From Hemibagrus wyckioides (Eukaryota; Chordata; Actinopteri; Siluriformes; Bagridae), in assembly GCF_019097595.1 (NCBI RefSeq), contig NC_080720.1:15829352-15893351 (forward strand): 64,000 bases of DNA, given 5' to 3'. Shown here piece after piece: positions 49,776-62,321 of the stretch (the stretch's first letter is position 1; the number at the start of each line of letters is the position of its first letter). The translations under genes and the position numbers were made by a program. Below the pieces are notes generated by a model. The model saw nothing but the letters and a program-made list of their open reading frames with translations. It ran no database searches and was not told the origin of the DNA.

Positions 49776-50499
49776 GTGTGTGTATATGTTTGTGTGTACG
49801 CGTGTGTGACTTAGCAGGTTCTTTCAGTGGCTGTTAAAGAGCTCATGGCCAGTATAAGTCACCCCTCACCCACTAATCAGTAGTGTAGAGCTCATACTGC
49901 TTGGGGAGAAGTAAGGCGCCAAAACACACATTCACTTGTTACCTCGTGTCCTTTAAAGGCCATACTGCATCCCTGTTTATTTGTTGGAGAAATACAATGG
50001 TCCTGCTTATGGATCTGTGTGTGTGCATGTCACTAGTGTGTATGATATTGATTATCAGTTTTTTGTCCCCTTCCTTGTATGCCATGTTAGAAAAATATTA
50101 ACAATGTATATGTCTGGAAAGCCAAAGGAATGATCAGAAAAAGCAAGTTGTCAGGTGTATATATATATATATATGCATCACTGTGATGTAAGATTATCAC
50201 ATATTGATTCATCATGAACACACCTTTTTTATTCATATAGATGCTTTAAATATGTATGTGTGTATGCAAAAAAATATATGTGAGATACATAACAGGAATC
50301 TGAGCCTCAAATGCTGCAAAATATGTTTTAACTTCCTGGATATACACACCCATCTTTAAGTAAGTGACATTTTGACAAATAAAAAAGGTGCAGGTTTTTT
50401 TTTTACTGCACAGGTATTTGCTAGTTTTTTTCTTGTAATGTTTTCTACCAAATGTACAAGATTTTTCATGCGGTCAATGATGATACACAAGTATGTGCT

Positions 50500-50770
50500 G
50501 AGTTCAGCTTTCTGCTCGACGTATAGTGATGTCCGCTCTGCAATTTTCTGACCCGCAATTATGGTTCGTAGCAGATGGGTTCAAAACGAGGCCGTGGACG
50601 AGTAAGGCTAACATTCCAATGCAATGTCAACATGGGGAAACGAACGCTGCGTAGATTCGAGGAGAGAAAAGTGAACAGTGATCAGAGACGGTGTTAGCGA
50701 ACGGGAGGTTTCACGGCTCCGGGCTAATACACACCTGTGTGTTTTCCGCTCGTGCTGCTTAGGATGAGCC
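50500..50770. promoter_or_regulatory. Candidate conserved non-coding element
   Basis: CpG-bearing complex sequence, including CAATTATGGTTCGTAGCAG and AACGAACGCTGCGTAG, in otherwise AT-rich intron. Conservation not tested. Confidence 0.25.
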
Positions 50771-51019
50771 CCAACTGATTTCTGTGCTACGTTTTAAAGA
50801 AGGTTTGTAGCTCTTAACCATTCTTGTCATCATCTTCATAATAATTGTTTGAAGTCTAGCGGGACGGACCGCTGTCTGAGAGAGAACAGGCTACAAGAAT
50901 GATGGAGGAAATGATTTGGTTTTCTTACCCAAGGACATCATGATGCGTGATGGTGAGCTAGTCAGTGCCGTGGGTGTGGGGGGAAGCTGAAGTTCTTGTA
51001 GTTCTGCAAATGTAGAAAA

Positions 51020-51030
51020 CCTCTCTCTCT

Positions 51031-51074
<44 letters not shown>
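51020..51074. repeat. (CT)n microsatellite
   Basis: CT run with one TTTT interruption. Confidence 0.95.
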
Positions 51075-51077
<3 letters not shown>

Positions 51078-51248
51078 ACATACACACACAGAACCTACAA
51101 AAGACAAAAATCTGCAATTCAATTAAGAGATTAATTTGTGTTTAAGATGCAAATGTACCCTTTCTAATAATGAGAACGCTAAGGAGTGACAGAGGGCATA
51201 TTTGGTGTGTTAGTGCACTTATTCATTATCTGAGTCTCGCTTTGTCAA

Positions 51249-51272
51249 CACACACACACACACACACGCACG
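51249..51272. repeat. (CA)n microsatellite
   Basis: Short CA run. Confidence 0.9.
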
Positions 51273-51821
51273 CACAGGAAATTAAATTATTTGTCTGTAA
51301 AGGTCAGAAAGTAAGTTTTAAGATTGGTGCAGGAAGAATCAGGGAAATTCTGTCCTCCGCCTGATTTGGCTGCAAACCTCAAGATTTGTTTTATTATTTT
51401 TTTGGGCACTAAATTATTTTTCAGTCAAAAATCATTTGAGCTGAGAAATAATTTTTTGAGATGTTTTTTTTCTGTCAAATGGAATTATTCTAATAGATGG
51501 GTGTATAGAAGTTTTGTTGTATAAAGAATAAATACATTTTACTCCTTAGCACATTCGTCATCCAGTGAAAAAATAGAATGATCTGATACATGGTTTTTAT
51601 TGTTAGTAAACATTTATTTCCCAGCGTGGTACGAGAGCTACAAAATCGAACGTTTAGGAAGCTTTCACGCTGCCTGAAAATTTGCTGATGTGAAACAGGG
51701 AGTGCGGTTCGGTACCGAACCTGAGACTACTTGTAGGAAGTGGATTGAGTTCGGTTGCACTGAAACTAGCGAGTAAATTAATCTGTGCATGTGCTTTAGC
51801 TGGTGATGATGACATGATTAG

Positions 51822-51822
<1 letters not shown>

Positions 51823-51862
<40 letters not shown>
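51823..51862. repeat. (CA)n microsatellite
   Basis: About 20 CA units. Confidence 0.95.
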
Positions 51863-51865
<3 letters not shown>

Positions 51866-52189
51866 TCGCATGAGTGTGGCATCCAGAAAAGAGATGAGGT
51901 GTGTAACTGTTCTTATGTCTGTGTGATGATGAAAGATGAACACAAATACACTGAAGTTCAATAGAATCAAGTGAGTCTGAAAACAGACCAGCGCTGCAGG
52001 GGCTCTGAGAACAATCACGCTGGGATTCGGACCACAGAAAACATACACAGTGTGAAAAAGCACCTCAGTGTCTGCGCTGAAAATCACCGACACTCAAAAA
52101 CATTTCACTGAAACATTTAGTGCTATTTTTGATACTTTGGAGCAAAAAAAAAAAAAGCCATAAAAAGCAGACAGCCGGCGTCGTTATGC

Positions 52190-52216
<27 letters not shown>
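52190..52216. repeat. (GA)n microsatellite
   Basis: Short GA run. Confidence 0.9.
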
Positions 52217-52221
<5 letters not shown>

Positions 52222-52898
52222 AATAGCAGAGTGTGTGTAAACATGCTACAGAGGATAGAGTCTGGCTTTACTTACTAACAGTAAGTGAGAACAGTTCCCG
52301 CTGTAATAAATGCCTTAACCTAGTAGTGGCAAAGTCAGCTAATACATCAAGCCTGATGAAACATGATTAAACACGGGATTAATCTCCGTCAAGAACATTG
52401 CAGTGGTTTCAGGGACGGCGTGTCCGTGCCTACAGTTCACTCTGAAGGGTAGTTAGCGCTCCTCTCCTGCATATCTGTTTGGGTTTAGCACCCGAACTAG
52501 CGTCACTTAGCAAACTAGCTCTGTAGGCGACAGGATACATATTTACTCCGGTATTCTCCTTTGAATATAAAAACAAACTAAGCCTGCTTCAGTTTCAGGC
52601 TGTAGGCTGAAGCTGTGGTGGTGTTAGGGAGAGAGTTAATCTAGTTGTACACAAGAGAGAAAACACACCTTTCACTGTAGCCGAAATGGTAACGATGTCC
52701 GTTATGAGGAGCGGAGTTTATTTTCGTGTGGGAGGTTGGAGCAGTTAGCGCAAATGTGTTGAAAAATGATATATATTTATTTTTTAAGACTGGAACACTT
52801 TCAAGTAATATTTAGCTCTGTGTAATGACCAAATACAGTTTTGTGATGTGAGAAAGCAGGGTGAAAAAAAATCAAATAGTGTAAAGCTGGTTTTAGGT

Positions 52899-52992
52899 GA
52901 GAGAGAGAGAGATAGATGGAGAGAGAGAGAGCGAGCGAGCGACAGAGAGTGAGAGAGAGATGGAGAGAGCAACACACACAGAGAGAGAGAGG
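52899..52992. repeat. (GA)n-rich tract
   Basis: GAGAGA with GATGGA and GCGA interruptions. Confidence 0.9.
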
Positions 52993-53129
52993 GAGTATCA
53001 ACTGAACTCATCTGATGTTGAGTATGTATGTGGTTTAGATTGAATGTTTTTTTTCCTTTCCCCACATTCCTTATGTCTTCATTCTCAGTGGTTTTCCATC
53101 ACTCCCTCCTTTCCTTATCTCTCAGCTCA

Positions 53130-53132
<3 letters not shown>

Positions 53133-53170
<38 letters not shown>

Positions 53171-53248
53171 GCACCCACCCCTTTCTGCTAGCCAATGAAG
53201 AAAGACCCTTTCAGTCTGTAGGTCTTAGCAAATAGGAGTTGCCTCTTC

Positions 53249-53288
<40 letters not shown>
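53133..53288. repeat. Two (CT)n microsatellites
   Basis: Pure CT runs at about 53,133-53,167 and 53,251-53,288. Confidence 0.95.
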
Positions 53289-53292
<4 letters not shown>

Positions 53293-54419
53293 GTAATGTG
53301 TGTAGCAGAGTATGAAATGCTACACTGCACATGTGTCTACCGACTGTCCTTGGAAAACAGGAAACTCTGAGAAGAATGTGTGCTTGTGTCTGCGAGTGAG
53401 CAAGAGTGTATTCACACAGGCCTCTCCTTCACTCGTCTTTCATCCTCTCCTCCTCCATCCCTCTCTCTTCCTTCAGACAGAGCCACTAAATAAACAGCAC
53501 CCTAAAGCAAGCGGCGTGGCAGTTACGGAAGTGAAGTCCACAGCTCAGGGGCTTCTGGCTAGCCCAGGCTCTGATTGATTGGAGCTCAGTGGGACAGTTT
53601 TAAATTTGAGGCCCTGCACCAGCTCTGCACTGTGTTTTGAATGTTGGAGGCAGAGGTGAATAAATGCCCTGGCTCTGAGCCAGAGTGGAGGAGATGAGCC
53701 ACAGAATGCAAATGATGGATGAATGTGTGTTTTGTGTTTAACAACATCACGGTTCCATGGTGGAAATGCAAATCTCTCATGTAATCTGGTCAGTGATACA
53801 GGTGTGTAGACCTGCGAGTGTGTGCACACATGAAAAAGAGAGAAAGTAGGTTCTATAGATTGACTAAATTGACAGGAGAGGCAGTGGAGCAGTGATAAGA
53901 GAGTAAATGCTAGGGTCACCCCTAAGATTGATTTTTAGAAGGTGTCTGTATCTCCTTACTCACCCTCATGGTCTCTGCATGTCTGTCTGTCTCTCTATAT
54001 ATCTTTCTGTCTCTCTCTCTCTGCCACATACACAAACACATGGTATGAGTTTACTGTAATGAGTGTGTGTGTGTGGTGGGCTGCGGTTTGCAGATCTGCA
54101 TCCTAGCGGCAGAGTTCACATCACATTCTTCATTTTGTTTCCCACTCTCTGACGTCCCTGTCCTCACTCCCCTCGGGCCTTGTGTCTCTTCTGCACCACA
54201 TGTCCATAAAGAGCAGCTTCTAGGGCACAGACGAAAGCAGCTTTGTTCGCAGAGCAATGAATGAAAGCCTTGAGCGTGATGCACATGATATCTGGGTGAG
54301 ATAATGATATTACACAGATTTGAAGAGCCGGGATGAATAGTGAACTCCTTATGCTCCGGCATTTCTGTCTGCAGAATGCAAAAAAAAAAAGTCCAAGCAG
54401 CTGTAATGCAAGCACTGCG

Positions 54420-54452
<33 letters not shown>

Positions 54453-55204
54453 CGGCACACTCTTCAAACGTAAATTCACACAAAGACGGAAAAAAAATTC
54501 AAGAAAGACAATGAGTGGTCTGTGTGTGCGTGCTGTTTATGCATACATGTACATGTGCGTGGGTGGGCGTGTGTATACAGTGGTTTTCGGGGCATACACA
54601 AGTATGCGATCTGTAATTGCGTGTGCTTGCGCAAGTTTCCAAATGTAGGATAATTTAGTCGAACCAGTCACACGCTTATTGTCTCGTTCTTCGTGTCCCC
54701 ATTTTTCTGCATATTTGAGGCAGAAAACGTTCCTGTGAAGTGGTTCGAGTGAGTGAGTGTGGAGGAGTGGAAGCTCTCTGCAGGGAGGCAAACGGAGGGG
54801 AGATGATGGGAGACACACCTGTTCCCATCTTCTCTAAGCCTCACCCTCTCTATCTTCACTTTTTTCCATTTCCATCCCTCCATTCTTCTGTCGGCTGTAC
54901 ACACGCTTAACAGGACTATATGGCTGCTCGTTGGTGTTGGTGAGTGTGCTGTGTGTTACACTAGCATGAATTTACTAGCTAGCACTGGTTAAAGCTGTCT
55001 CAGAAACTGAGAGGTTTAAAGTTAACAAGTGTGTACATGATCCTTATCAGCAAGTCAGCAAGACATTTTGGACATGAGATGACCATTATACGTGATTATA
55101 TTATTTGCCATATGGTATTTAGTACAGAATCTATATTTTCTATTGATATGTTTAGCTGAGACTGTGTGAAGTAAGCAGGAGTGTTTCTGGAGTTGGTACA
55201 GTGA

Positions 55205-55905
55205 AAGTGAAGCACCTGGTTTTAGACCACAATCATTTATTCAGTTAGTGTAGGGCCTTCTTTTGCAGCCAGTACAGCATTTTGTCATGGGAATGATTGA
55301 TACCAGTGGATAGTGGGATTTTGATCCATTTCTCTTGTAGAATAGTTGCCAGGTCATTATGCGATGCTGGTGGAGGGAAATGTTTACCCTCCAAAACACC
55401 CAATACACACATCTGGTGACTGTGCAGGCCAGGGGAGATGTTCAAGTTCACTTTCATGATTATGAAACCTCTCTGTAACCAGTTTTGCTGTGTGTATTAG
55501 TGCATTATCCTATCATCCTGATACACGGCACCAGATTCAGGGTACACTGTTTGGGTTCAGTAGTCCTTGGCAGTGACGCACCCATCTAGCACAAGTAGCG
55601 GGTCTAGGAAACGGTATGATATTGCAGCCCAAATCATCACTGATCCACCTCCGTGCTTCACTCTGGGCATGCGACAGTCTGGGTGGTTTTGGGGCTTCTC
55701 CACACGATGTGAGAGACTGTGAAAATGGACTCATCAGAGAATAACACAAGTTTCCCATTGTCCACAGTCCAAGCTTTCTGCTGCTGGCACCATCAAAACC
55801 AGCATTTGGCATTGGCATGAGCACCCAAAAGTTTGGTTGTAGCAGCCCAATTGTGAACATTAACCCTGTGGAGCTCCCAGTGAACAGTTTAGATGGAAAC
55901 AGGAA
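55205..55905 (-). pseudogene. Tc1-type transposase pseudogene
   Basis: Minus-strand fragments, in order, resemble a Tc1-superfamily transposase. The first catalytic site survives as VLFSDESIFTV (Asp codon at 55,733-55,735). AQSEARRWISDDLGCNIIPF and CARWVRHCQG follow. The second site, DNALIHTA, is put out of frame by an apparent 5-base insertion near 55,507-55,516. LEHLPWPAQSPD leads toward the third site, but the following Glu region is deleted or replaced (55,391-55,410). The C-terminus reads PPPASHNDLATILQEKWIK. Several frame breaks make it non-functional. Confidence 0.8.
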
Positions 55906-56871
55906 AGTGGAGGTGTGCAAGTATGGGTTTAGTTTTTTTTTTGTGTCCAATCTAGAACATCCCTTTCAGACAGCTTCCTCGTGCATAGTACGATTATGTT
56001 ACATGTAGAAACGTTACAGAAAGTGCACACGTTACAGAATAAAGTGATATATTAAGCTGTGGGTGAGTTACAGTAGCTGCAGAAACAGTAAAGTGCAGAG
56101 GTTCAGTGAAGTAAAATGAGTCTTTATGGAATCCTAAGAGATTTGTGAGACGGGCGTGTAGTTTAGTACTTGTACGACTTTTGTCATATTTATGCTTGAG
56201 GATTATTAAAATTGAATACTTCCTCTTGCATAATTACGTCTCCATGAAAGAAAAACGTACCTTTTGCTCGTTAAAATTTCTATTCCGACCTTCTTAAGTA
56301 CTCGTTACAAATCTCTGAGGTCTCGTCTTCTCTCTCTCATCCAGCCAGAGCCTGCATGCTGTATATCACATCAAATCCACAGAACAGCATGAAGAGAAAC
56401 ACTTTTTTTTTATTTTTTTTAAAAGGATTTATAGGAAGTGAAGAAAAAAAATGTACAGAAAATCTCAAATATATATATGAAACAAATCTGCTGGAGTTTA
56501 GCAGCTAGTCCAGTTCTTCACTGTGTGAAAGAATGATCCGGAATAATGGCAGTGGATTTAGCACTGGATCTTCACTAAACTGCAGTTTCATTAAGTCTCC
56601 TCTGCCTCTCACGAAACATGTTAAACGCCATATTTAAGCAAATTAGCTTTGTTTTCTAGCTTCACGTTTGGCCAGTATTGACTACATTTAGCTTCCAAGC
56701 TAGCAAGTCGAATTCTAGCAAATGCTAAATAATGTAAACATACAGAGATGAACTGTATTTTCCTGCTTAGAACCAATTTGCAGATCATTTACAAATAAAA
56801 TTCAACGGATATAAATATTAAAGTGCTTTTAACCATGGACAATTCAATATAAAAATGCTAACTTAAAAAAA

Positions 56872-56893
56872 AAATATATATATATATATATAT
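56872..56893. repeat. (AT)n microsatellite
   Basis: Short AT run after an A run. Confidence 0.85.
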
Positions 56894-57448
56894 TTCTGTT
56901 TATTCTTAATGAGTAAGAAAGAGGTGAGGAAAAACCATGAGATAATTTCCTTTTGTATAACGGGAGCTTTTGAACAACTTCTGAATATGAGCATTTCTGA
57001 AAAGTCTCAGTAGTTTCTCTTCACAGGAAAGCAAAAGACATGTGTTTTCCAGAAGCTTCCTCTTATAATCGAGTACGACTCTGCCACATTATATATATAC
57101 TTTTACCTCAGTATAATTTCTGTGTTTAGTTCACCTCCATGATGACTTTGTATCAAGCTTTTATTTTAATTTTACTGCATGTTATGATATGAAACAATCC
57201 CTCACAGATGGACCAGAAGGCTAGTAGTGAGAACTAGACAATATATTTGTTGAGCTTTTGGATGTGTACAAGGCAGCGGTGTTGTGCGACATGCCGTGTG
57301 TCACAGTGTAATCCGGTTTACGGCTGCAGATACAAGTGCTACTGCACAAGTGTACCAAGGCTTGATGATAGGGAGTCACATGGAATAAAACATCAGTGCA
57401 TCTGTTTGAGGGCATTTAGGGCAGCTGTCTTCTCATCTTAGACACATG

Positions 57449-57452
<4 letters not shown>

Positions 57453-57501
<49 letters not shown>
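57453..57501. repeat. (CA)n microsatellite
   Basis: About 24 CA units. Confidence 0.97.
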
Positions 57502-57503
<2 letters not shown>

Positions 57504-57816
57504 GTCATTCTGGAAGGTCTACAACAGTTGTGCCCTGGTGAATTCTGTGTGCGTGCGACAGATGAGGACAGTGTTCCAGCTCTGTTCAGTATATTGCGTG
57601 TGGGTGTGTGTGTGTTTGTGCACGACTTTCTCCCCTACGCTCGTTTAGTTTAATTACCGGGATAGTGAGCTGTGTAATGACCGTCTCATTGCTGACCAGC
57701 TACTTCCTGTGTTTTGCTACTTTTGTATCCCTCCTCTTTTCCTCGTCATTGAGCCGAGATGATGTGAATCTTATCAGACCCCTGAAATGCTGCAGAGGTT
57801 TACGAGCTTATTAACT

Positions 57817-58050
57817 GTGTGTGTGTGCGTGTGTGTGTGTATGTATCTGTGAATACATAGAAGTGTGTTTGCATTTCTCTTTATTTTTGTTTGTCTGTGG
57901 GATTTGAACTGTTTTGAATTGGAATGCATATGTGGAAATGAACAAGTATTAGGGTGTGTGTGTGTGTGAGTGCACATAGAAAAACACATTGTTTATCTAT
58001 ACAGCTGTGTGTGAGCATAGCATTTAGTGTTATGGTGTGTGTGTGTGTGT
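57817..58050. repeat. Cluster of short (TG)n runs
   Basis: Three to four TG runs near 57,817, 57,953 and 58,034. Confidence 0.85.
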
Positions 58051-58104
58051 TTCTGAGCAGTATTTTCTCTCTTTCTCTCGCACTCTCCCTCTCTCTCTGC
58101 TCTC

Positions 58105-58215
58105 TCTGAAGCGAGTGCTGTAATTGATATGCCACAAGCAATAAATCAGCAGCCGGCCGTGCCACCACACCCCATTATCTAAGGAGACAGGTTTAGCGGC
58201 CTGTCCAGGGGCTCC
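58105..58215. promoter_or_regulatory. Candidate conserved non-coding element
   Basis: GTGCTGTAATTGATATGCC, CAATAAATCAGCAGCCGGCC and CCCATTATCTAAGGAGACAG form a dense non-repetitive block. Conservation is inferred only. Confidence 0.3.
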
Positions 58216-58636
58216 GTCTGGGTATATGAGGAGTTTTTTTGCGTGTGTGTGTTGGGAGGGGTGGTTCGAGTGCCTGTGAGAGTACCTGGATGTTGAGCCG
58301 GGGTGACGTCTTTGGGGTCAAACAAATGGAGAAGGGAAAGGAGGCAAAATAAAATCGTTCCCTGCCAAATTTTCACCATTTCCCATCCCCAGTCCTTCGT
58401 CCTACAATTTGTGCCCTTGTCATCTGTTATCTTTCTTCTTTTCATCAGCCACCAAGCCCCCCCCCACCCCCCAACTGCCTCTCTGCTTTGTATAAAATTT
58501 CATTTGTGTTTTTGACTCCCATCTCGACTTGCAAATAAAATTGCAAATAAAATGTGCTTAAAAAAAGGAGGAAGGAAATTGAAATTTGGCGAGTCAGACG
58601 AAGCAAGAATGCTTTTATGGAAATTGGAGAAGGAGG

Positions 58637-58639
<3 letters not shown>

Positions 58640-58672
<33 letters not shown>
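58640..58672. repeat. Poly(T) run
   Basis: 33 consecutive T. Confidence 0.97.
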
Positions 58673-58674
<2 letters not shown>

Positions 58675-58744
58675 CTAGGGGGAAAAGAATTGACCATTTT
58701 CCCAGCTGTCAGTCATTCTCCAGGCAGTGTACCATAGCGCAGGT

Positions 58745-58960
58745 TTGATAACTACCCCGAATCCGTTTCTCTCTGCACACCATTGTGCAGTAACTCCGCT
58801 GGCTGTAAATGGTTGTGTGTGTTGGGCTGGAGCGCTGATAGCATTTCGCCCATTACTGTGCCAGATAACAACGTGAGTGCGCAGATGCAATTTGTTGCAA
58901 AATTTACGGTCTGCTACGTCAAGACTGATCCTCTCAAATGAAGAGAAATGAGTGTTGAGA
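58745..58960. promoter_or_regulatory. Candidate conserved non-coding element
   Basis: Complex sequence with GCGCTGATAGCATTTCGCCC, CAGATAACAACGTGAGTGCG and ATGCAATTTGTTGCAAAATT. CpGs are retained. Not tested. Confidence 0.3.
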
Positions 58961-59509
58961 CAATCTCCTACAGGTTTCTGCCTCTCCCCATTTTCTCTCT
59001 CGCGCTTATGCACACATTCGCGTAGTCACGTTCATGCGCAAATGGCATGCCTAAATGAGCTTGCTGTCTCTGTGCTCTACTGTTGTTTTTAAATTGACAT
59101 CTGTTCTCAGTGCATGATGTGATTTGTACAGTTGAGAGCAAAATTAGTTGTTTTTTTCCCCCTCCCATTATTTGATTGTGGTTGTCCCTGCTTATGTCGA
59201 GAATGTATTTAATGATCTTAAATCAATTTGGATCACGTGCTGCAGTGATACAGTAGAAAGCACACAATCAGGCTCTTTTTATATTAAAAAAAACAAAAAA
59301 ACAGTGGCACTTGAGTTTTCTCTTGGCCTGACTGGTTTGAGCTGCACTCATGCCGAGCAGAAAAGCATCTTGGACTACACCTCACAACATATCGAGGGGT
59401 GACAACACCAGAAGACGACAAACTACAGGTTCTGTTCCTGTCACACTAGAATAGGAATCTGGGGCCACAGAGGGCGCAGGTTCACCCAAACTGAACAGCT
59501 GAAGTCTGG

Positions 59510-59878
59510 AAAAAGAGCAGGTGGTTGTAAAGAGTGGTATTTATGTTACTGTAGGTAGCCTTTCTGTCGGCCCGAACCAATCCGTCTATTCTCCTCTGTC
59601 CTTTCTTATCAACCCAACCGCCACTGTTTGATTTATTTCAGAAACTTTTGATCTCCATGCAAACAAACCCATCTGGCACCAACTGCCATGCCATGATCAG
59701 AGCCCCTTTGGTCAGAGATGACATTTTACTCCCGTCCATTCTGATATTTGATGTGAACGTTCACAGACGCTGTTTCGCCTGTATCTATGATGATGATTTT
59801 TATGCATTGTGTCGCTGCAAACAGATTTGTCCTTTTTGGCTAATTGTATAAGGTGTTTCTAATAAAGTGGCCGGAGAG
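59510..59878. mobile_element. Diverged second copy of the 15-kb Tc1-like repeat
   Basis: GGTTGTAAAGAGTGGTATTT and CCCATCTGGCACCAACTGCC align with GGTTGTAAAGAGTGCTTATT and CCCATCTGGTACCAACATC of the 15.3-15.8 kb copy, in the same order and orientation. It ends AGGTGTTTCTAATAAAGTGG. No coding content. Confidence 0.65.
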
Positions 59879-59989
59879 TGTTTATATAACATTAAAGATC
59901 TTTATCTTCATTATAAGACTATATTGAGTAGTGTTTATTCACATCAATCTCCTCTTCCTGGCCACATGGTAATGGAATGAGGTCACATG

Positions 59990-60300
59990 CTCCCCATTTC
60001 GGCTTTTCCTGCCGGCTATCTCGCGTCGTTATGAGCTTGTAGCTTCCTCTAAAACGCTATTGTAATGCACTCTAATGGCCCGGTGTTGTCTGCATTTTCA
60101 GCCAGAGGAATGCCATCACTTGTTCTTCTCTTCCCCTCTCCTCTCTTACTTGCCGAGCTGTGTGGAGTGACGCCACTTCCCCTCGTCTTGTCCTTGGGGA
60201 TGATGGACGGATAAGAAGGCCCTCAATCAGCCGGCAAAGGAAAAGAGGCCACAGAGATAAGAAACAGGCAAAGAAAAGAAGTGCGAGAAAGGAAAAACAT
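59990..60300. promoter_or_regulatory. Candidate conserved non-coding element
   Basis: CTATCTCGCGTCGTTATGAG, CGCTATTGTAATGCACTC and GGCCCTCAATCAGCCGG lie in a repeat-free block upstream of exon 2. Not tested. Confidence 0.3.
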
Positions 60301-61509
60301 TCCTAACTGCTCTTGCTTTTCTCTCTTCTGTTTAGATTAGTCATCTCATCTTTTCCCTAGCCCTTCCTCCAGTTTAAATTTTTTTCTTTTCCCAGCAGTC
60401 ACTGGGTCATTCTGATGTAGATATAGCGGTGTCTGGAGCTTCTGCTATAGATGTACTTTACCACCCACATCTTAATACATTCACCATGTTCCTTAACATC
60501 GAATCTTGATGGCCTGCTGGACTCTCAGTAAAAAGATTAAATATGCCCTGGACAAAGTCCAGTTTTTTTTTTTGCCCAGTGATCTAATGAGACTGCATTG
60601 ACCCTCTCACCCTGAAACGTCTTGGCTCACTAGCATGGATATTGAATATGATGGAGGATATGAAGCATGGCATTTAGCTACACGTGAAAATACAGACTGA
60701 ATCTAATGGATCATTTATACACTTTGACATGCAAAACGATTAGTCTCCATGGCCTAGACGGATCAAACCATCAAATCGCAGCTAAAACGCCTCAAAACTA
60801 ATGTCAAGTGCCGTGTTATACTCCAGCCCAGCCTCTTTTTTCCTACTTTCTCTGATTTCGTTAATCAAGCTCAGGAGTGAACAAGTCATAAATTTCACTG
60901 CTAGCCCACCAGGCAGCGAGAGCTGGATTAATACAGAGAAATGAACACGTTTATGATCGTTTCCTTCTTCTAACAGGCTGCAAGGTTGGGCTCTGTGTTT
61001 GCAGATTAGACAGTAAGACAGCAAGTTGTTGGTAAACATTTCCAGTAGTAAAATATGATGTAAACCAGATGGTCTGTGCTTCACCTAAAGGCTACAGGGC
61101 AGAAATTGTCTGACTTCTGACTGAGTAGTGCATTTCTGTAGTTACGAAAGGAATAACACACGGCATACAGTGCTGTTTCACAAACATAACACACACCACG
61201 GGAGTGTGAGGCGTAAAACTTTCTGTCCTGAAGACTTTCCTGTGCTGGGATGCTCTGAATGTTTGTACCAAAGCTCTTCCAACTGAGATTCCATCCATAA
61301 ATGTTAAATAAAATTGCCGGAAAAAAAAAAGGAAAAACCCCACGGTATTTTGTTTTGTTAGTGTTAGATTACTTAAAGTGTCTTGCTGTGCTTGTACATG
61401 TGTGTGAGCTGATACTATAGAAACAATAAGGCATTAATATTAAGCTGTTCCAGCTAGACGTCTTGTTTGGACTGTGCTTGGAATTTCTCCTGCTTCTGCT
61501 AGGAATATG

Positions 61510-61680
61510 CGTTTACATTTACAGCATTCACAACAGGTGTCCTTATCCAGATCGACTTACATTTATCTCTTTTAGACAATTGAGCAGTTGAGGGTTAAGG
61601 GTTTTGCTCAGGGGCCCAGCAGTGGCAGCTTGGAGGTGCTGGGATTTGAACTCGCATCCTTCTGATCATAAGTGCAATAT
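61510..61680 (-). repeat. tRNA-SINE copy, minus strand, head missing
   Basis: The reverse complement contains CTGGGCCCCTGAGCAAAACC and ends AATGCTGTAAATGTAAACGC, matching the 22.6-kb SINE middle and tail. The tRNA-like head is largely absent. Confidence 0.7.
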
Positions 61681-61908
61681 GCAAAGCTGGTATCATAATA
61701 TTCAGGTCATTGATTGCTAAAATGAAAAGATTGCCCCGAATGATAATTTTGATGAAATAAACCTGGTGTAGTAATATATCTCAATAAAGAAAACTCTTAG
61801 TCATGATGGCCAGTGGAAGAGGATGGGGGAAGGTGTTATGAAATAGCTTTTGAGTCAGCCTCCGTATCACTGAAAAGGGCTTATTTTCTTATACATTACA
61901 GCAAAACT

Positions 61909-61946
61909 TGTGTGTGTGTGTGAGCGAGAGAGAGAGAGAGAGAGTA
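61909..61946. repeat. Compound (TG)n(GA)n microsatellite
   Basis: TG run passing into a GA run. Confidence 0.9.
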
Positions 61947-62049
61947 AGCCAGGGAGAAAGAGAGAATACTTAATCTGCAAAAAGCTCCTCTCAGACACAT
62001 TGTGATAATGGATGTGTTATGAATTCATTGAAGTGAGCACCACGGTGCG

Positions 62050-62250
62050 TCTGCTGTTGCAGTGGTATCCGATGATGAGTTTATGTACAGTGCGTCTCCT
62101 AATCCATCTTGAACCTCCTCGCCATCCGTCTTGGTAATTAAATGTTGTCAAGGTTTCGCCCCCTTGGACCACATTAGTTTGAACCATTTATTTAGCATGG
62201 ATGATGTCGTTGCTTCTCTCTGCTCCTTGCCTTTTAAGTGTGATGCGTAA
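62050..62250. promoter_or_regulatory. Candidate conserved element upstream of exon 2
   Basis: CCGTCTTGGTAATTAAATG, TTGTCAAGGTTTCGCCCCC and GAACCATTTATTTAGCATGG lie within 270 bp of the splice acceptor, in complex repeat-free sequence. It may be a conserved splicing-proximal or enhancer element. Confidence 0.3.
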
Positions 62251-62281
62251 TCAATAGGAAATGTTCTGTTTGTACTCATGT

Positions 62282-62321
62282 GTGTTTTTTTTGTCTGTGT
62301 TTTTTTCCCCTTCTCTTGCAG
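62282..62321 (+). other. Splice acceptor of plxna1 exon 2
   Basis: A T/C-rich tract of about 35 bases ends TTCTCTTGCAG, with the intron ending at 62,321. Confidence 0.8.

Larger units (their letters stand above)
28955..62321 (+). other. Putative 33-kb intron 1 of plxna1
   Basis: Bounded by GTAAGT at 28,955 and a long pyrimidine tract plus TTGCAG ending at 62,321. No coding exon with recognisable similarity was found inside. Content between listed features is AT-rich intronic DNA with many short CA, CT and AT runs. Stretches 32,200-34,950, 35,500-37,050, 37,250-38,850, 50,100-50,500, 53,300-55,150, 56,000-57,400 and 60,300-61,500 show nothing else I can name. Confidence 0.5.
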
